Below, piece after piece: positions 4,095 through 6,942 of a DNA stretch of 6,942 nt. Source of the stretch: Opitutales bacterium (GTDB lineage Bacteria; Verrucomicrobiota; Verrucomicrobiia; Opitutales; Oceanipulchritudinaceae). Numbering within the stretch: the first letter of the stretch is position 1; each line of letters starts with the position of its first letter. The position numbers and the translations under genes were made by a program. Location of the stretch: positions 1 to 6,942 of the forward strand of contig SKLD01000263.1 in NCBI GenBank assembly GCA_007123395.1. Reading direction: 5' to 3'. Under the pieces are notes generated by a model. The model did no database searches. It was not told the DNA's origin and was given only the letters and a program-made list of their open reading frames with translations.

Positions 4095-5528
4095 TCACCA
4101 GCCAGTGTCCGTCTGGCCTTGTTCGACGGATGCGGCGGCGGTCTGCGACGGGGCGGCGCGTTTCGCGGCAACCGGGGCGGAGACCCATGCGGGGAGGACG
4201 TCTTTCTGGGCTTCGACGAGGTCTTCGAAGACGCGCTCGGCGGTGCGCAGGGAATTGACAATGGGATCGACGGCGAGGGCGCGGACGAGGAGGGAGCGGT
4301 CCTTTTGCAGGTAGCCTTCGACGGTAAGTTCGTGGGTTTCGAGGATGCGCATTTGGAGGGCACGCAAGCCGATTGGCATCGCCGGGGCGGGGACGGGCCG
4401 GGGGCCGCGGCGGTCGACGACGCACTCGAGTTCGAGGAAGGCGTCCGCCTCCATGTTGGGGACAGCCGGACCTCGGTTCGGGGTATTGATGTAGAAGTGA
4501 TCGCCCGAATCGTTCCAGATCGCCTGCACGACATCGGTGGCATGGTCGGAACGGCCCTTTTCGAGAAACTCCACGAGCGGTTTTCGGCCCTCGACATAAT
4601 CCGAGATGTCCTGCCACATCCAATCGGTGCCCTGCATGCGCTTCTCATGCTCGAAGAGGGACAGCGGCGGCACGGCCTCCTCGTCGACATGGGCACCGTA
4701 TCCTTGGAAATACGGCAAATACTCCTTGGTGTGGGCGGTGCAAACGGGCACGACGCCGAAGACATCCGCCAGTTTTGCGGCGATGCGTTTATTGAACAGC
4801 GATTTGGCGTTGGCCTCCGGATTCTCGGTCTCCCCCTGCGCGCGGATCGCCTCATGGATGCGCGGCAGCACGTCCTCACCGCGGTAGGTCGCCTCCAAAA
4901 GCCATGTGAAATGGTTAACCCCGGCAATGCGCATGCGGAAGTCGTTGATCGTCTCCGCGTCCAAGCCGAGCATCTTCATGTATTGGCGCTGGAGGTGCGG
5001 GATATGCAGGCTGTCGCAGAGGGCGAAATACGGCGTGCGGCAAATCTTTGCCATGGCGATGCCGAAGACCGCCGACGGATTGATGTAGTTGATCAGCCAC
5101 GCCCGCGGGCAAAGCTCTTCCACCGCTTTGACGACGTCGACGACAGCGTCGAACTCGCGCAGAGCGCGGAACACCCCGCCCGGCCCGATGGTGTCGCCCG
5201 AGCACATGCGGATGCCGTGCTTGGCGCTGATCTGGACGTCGAGCCCGCGGTAGCGGGCGTTGTCGCGCGAAAAACTGAGGATGATGAAGTCCGCGCCCGG
5301 CAGGGCCTCGCGGAAATCCGACGTGGCGGAAATTTCGAAGGTCGCGCCGCTGGCCTCGCGCGATTTGCGGGCAAGCGCCTCCATCTGCGAAAGGTGCCCC
5401 GGGTGGGTGTCAACCAGAGCAAGGTGGCCGTTGGTGAGCCCTTCGAGCCGGCTCATGGACCAAATCAACTTGCGTCCGAAGAAAAGACTTCCGGCGCCGA
5501 TAATGACGATTTTCGGGTGTTTGTTCAT
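4095..5528 (-). CDS. Glycoside hydrolase family 4 (NAD- and metal-dependent, alpha-galactosidase/alpha-glucosidase type)
   Basis: This 477-residue cytosolic enzyme is expected to cleave glycosides by the family 4 redox-elimination mechanism using NAD and a divalent metal, usually manganese. Residues 5-14 (PKIVIIGAGS) form the Rossmann nucleotide-binding start. SGDTIGPGGVFRALRE (110-125) and INPSAV (149-154) are family 4 landmarks. Cys171 in ALCDSLH and His206 in AGVNHF are the likely metal ligands by comparison with the alpha-galactosidase/alpha-glucosidase branch. HTKEYLPYF (266-274) matches the conserved active-site segment of MelA-like proteins. Length fits the family. The last about 28 residues are an Ala/Gln-rich tail of no known role. 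Substrate (alpha-galactoside, alpha-glucoside or alpha-glucuronide) cannot be set from sequence alone. The gene starts 71 bases after the phosphatase stop, without a clear ribosome site. Confidence 0.9.
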   Translation of the reverse strand: MNKHPKIVIIGAGSLFFGRKLIWSMSRLEGLTNGHLALVDTHPGHLSQMEALARKSREASGATFEISATSDFREALPGADFIILSFSRDNARYRGLDVQISAKHGIRMCSGDTIGPGGVFRALREFDAVVDVVKAVEELCPRAWLINYINPSAVFGIAMAKICRTPYFALCDSLHIPHLQRQYMKMLGLDAETINDFRMRIAGVNHFTWLLEATYRGEDVLPRIHEAIRAQGETENPEANAKSLFNKRIAAKLADVFGVVPVCTAHTKEYLPYFQGYGAHVDEEAVPPLSLFEHEKRMQGTDWMWQDISDYVEGRKPLVEFLEKGRSDHATDVVQAIWNDSGDHFYINTPNRGPAVPNMEADAFLELECVVDRRGPRPVPAPAMPIGLRALQMRILETHELTVEGYLQKDRSLLVRALAVDPIVNSLRTAERVFEDLVEAQKDVLPAWVSAPVAAKRAAPSQTAAASVEQGQTDTGW

Positions 5529-5599
5529 GTCGGGGAAAGCGGGGAAAATGATGCGCGCGGAAATCCAAAGGGTCTAAGGCTCCTGCGGCCTGACGCCGC

Positions 5600-6079
5600 T
5601 CAGACGAGCGACTGGATGTGCCGGATGAGGGCGGGGACGGCCTCCGCGATGCTGTCGCGGGCTTCCAAGTAGCGCCCGAAGTCTCCGCCAAAAGGATCAC
5701 AAACCTCGGCGTTTTCCGGCTCGCCCATGGGCTCGCGGAAGAGGATCATCGGCACATCGAGTTCAGGATGGTTCTCCCGCAGGTAGGCGCGGTGGCTCTC
5801 GCGCATGACGAGAATAATGAGCGCCTTATCCGCCAGTGCCGGGTCGAAGGGCCGGCTGCGGTGCTGCGTGAGGTCGAGTCCCACTTTGGCGAGCGCACGG
5901 ACGGCCCCCTCGGAGGCGGGTTCCCCCGGACAGGCGGACACCCCGGCTGACACCACTTCCATAGCATTGAGGGGTGGCTCTTCGGCACCAAGGGCATGGA
6001 CAAGGAGTTTCTCCGCCATGGGACTGCGGCAGGTGTTGCCCGTGCAGACCACGAGGATCCGGTTACGCTCAAGGGACAT
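5600..6079 (-). CDS. Low-molecular-weight phosphatase, YwlE-type (protein-arginine or tyrosine phosphatase)
   Basis: From ATG 6077-6079 the protein has 159 residues, normal for this family. The P-loop VVCTGNTCRSPMAE near the N-terminus holds the nucleophile Cys and the phosphate-binding Arg of CX5RS. The catalytic Asp is in CDPFGG near the C-terminus. The Thr in CTGNTCRS and the DPFGG loop are shared with Bacillus YwlE, which removes phosphate from arginine in proteins, so arginine phosphatase activity is plausible. Tyrosine phosphatase activity remains possible, and no arginine kinase gene is in view. I prefer this start because it leaves eight residues before the core strand; ATG 6091 would add four residues. 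Neither has a Shine-Dalgarno. It follows purD by 75 bases on the same strand. Confidence 0.88.
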   Translation of the reverse strand: MSLERNRILVVCTGNTCRSPMAEKLLVHALGAEEPPLNAMEVVSAGVSACPGEPASEGAVRALAKVGLDLTQHRSRPFDPALADKALIILVMRESHRAYLRENHPELDVPMILFREPMGEPENAEVCDPFGGDFGRYLEARDSIAEAVPALIRHIQSLV

Positions 6080-6154
6080 AGTGGCGAACATCGTGAGCAA
6101 AGGACGGGCTTTGTAAAGGCGTGAGGGGATTTCGCTTCTGCCCGCCCCCGTCAC

Positions 6155-6942
6155 TCACTTACCTGCATGCAACTGCCTCCAGCCGATGTCGCGCCGGAAG
6201 AATTTGCCCGGCCAGTCGATTTGGTCGCACACAGCGTAGGCTTGGGCGGTGGCCCGCGCGAGGTCCGGAGCGCAGGCGACAACACCGAGGACACGCCCGC
6301 CCGCCGAGAGGAGCGTGCCGTCTTCGCCGCGGCGGGTCCCGGCGTGGATAATGTTGACGTTCGCGGGGAGGTCGGCGGGCATACCGATCGATTCGCCCTT
6401 GGCGTAGCTTCCCGGATACCCTTTCGCCGCCAAAACGACGATCACCGCCGTTTCGCCGCGAGCCGTCACCCCGGCAGGCAACTCCTCACCGCGCGCGCAG
6501 CGGAGCATGAGGTCGAGCGGATCATGCGCGCAAAGGGGCAACAACACCTGGCACTCGGGATCGCCGAAGCGCACATTGAATTCCAGCACCTTTGGCCCGT
6601 CCGGCGTCAACATGAGGCCGATGTAGAGTGTGCCACGGTAGTCGAGGCCGTCATGCACGAGACCCGCCACGGAGGGCGCGACAATCGTGCGGTCGATTTC
6701 CTCCGCCAAGGCAGGCGTGACCACTGCCGCCGGCGCATACGCTCCCATCCCGCCGGTGTTCGGGCCCGTATCGCCCTCGCCGACACGCTTGTGATCCTGG
6801 CTTGGCGGCAGGCACACATATCCGCTTCCCGAGACCATAACCATGACGGAGACCTCCGGCCCCTCGAGGCACTCCTCGATAACAACCTCCTCCCCGCTCG
6901 CCCCGAAGACGCGGTCGACCATGATTTCGCGCACAGCCGCCC
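6155..6942 (-). CDS. purD: Phosphoribosylamine-glycine ligase, C-terminal part
   Basis: This enzyme joins glycine to 5-phosphoribosylamine with ATP in the second step of purine synthesis, in the cytosol. The window holds the last about 261 residues of a protein usually about 420-430 long; the N-terminal domain lies beyond the right edge. Seen here are the ATP-grasp part with VVIEECLEGPEVSVM, the signature PSQDHKRVGEGDTGPNTGG followed by MGAYAP, and the metal/nucleotide motif EFNVRFGDPECQ. A C-terminal domain follows (about GETAVIVVLAAKGYPGSY to the end). The frame is intact to TGA 6155-6157 and all visible motifs are conserved, so it is probably functional. Confidence 0.96.
   Translation of the reverse strand, partial: AAVREIMVDRVFGASGEEVVIEECLEGPEVSVMVMVSGSGYVCLPPSQDHKRVGEGDTGPNTGGMGAYAPAAVVTPALAEEIDRTIVAPSVAGLVHDGLDYRGTLYIGLMLTPDGPKVLEFNVRFGDPECQVLLPLCAHDPLDLMLRCARGEELPAGVTARGETAVIVVLAAKGYPGSYAKGESIGMPADLPANVNIIHAGTRRGEDGTLLSAGGRVLGVVACAPDLARATAQAYAVCDQIDWPGKFFRRDIGWRQLHAGK

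Noticed and set aside
5529..5599. Terminator between the phosphatase and glycosidase genes
   Set aside because: Only a 5-base GCGGC/GCCGC pairing is visible, with no T-run after it.
4119..5672. 517-codon open frame on the plus strand
   Set aside because: It is antisense to the glycosidase gene, whose motifs are unmistakable. Its translation is Asp/Glu/Gly/Val-rich with no family resemblance, as expected opposite a GC-rich gene.

Overview
The window reads as a GC-rich bacterial chromosome segment. The family-level matches (the style of RHS core, the dispersed hairpin repeats, weak Shine-Dalgarno sequences before housekeeping genes) suggest a Verrucomicrobiota-like organism. That assignment is an inference; nothing here identifies the taxon directly. 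Every gene I can support lies on the minus strand, so the transcriptional order runs from high to low coordinates.

Right part (about 4095-6942), ordinary genome: the C-terminal two thirds of purD (purine biosynthesis, cut by the window edge), then a small low-molecular-weight phosphatase with a YwlE-type P-loop, then an NAD-dependent family 4 glycoside hydrolase. All three are co-directional with gaps of about 70-75 bases. They do not form an obvious pathway.

Centre (about 1073-3656), accessory toxin-immunity island: a truncated RHS core is joined in frame to a C-terminal domain carrying a complete metzincin zinc signature (HEILHQYGIPH, then NLMY). Its end overlaps a small lipoprotein gene that has a strong ribosome binding site and looks like its immunity partner. 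Immediately downstream lies a second, frame-broken RHS fragment ending in a very glycine-rich hydrophobic tail, followed 4 bases later by a three-helix membrane protein. This looks like a second, displaced toxin-tip/immunity cassette. Both RHS pieces begin at the same short sequence (coding NRLT) and both lack the large RHS shell, so they resemble orphan C-terminal cassettes rather than a working full-length RHS toxin. Their sequence is visibly more AT-rich than the surroundings, as expected for horizontally exchanged tips.

Flanks of the island (about 276-893 and 3658-3924): gene-free, GC-rich DNA full of hairpin-forming dispersed repeats. A 53-base hairpin element occurs in direct orientation on both sides of the island (841-893 and 3872-3924). 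A 69-base repeat is present twice on the right with a 135-base period, and in diverged, inverted form on the left. The left edge holds the first 28 codons of an unknown minus-strand gene with a perfect 14-base palindrome upstream.
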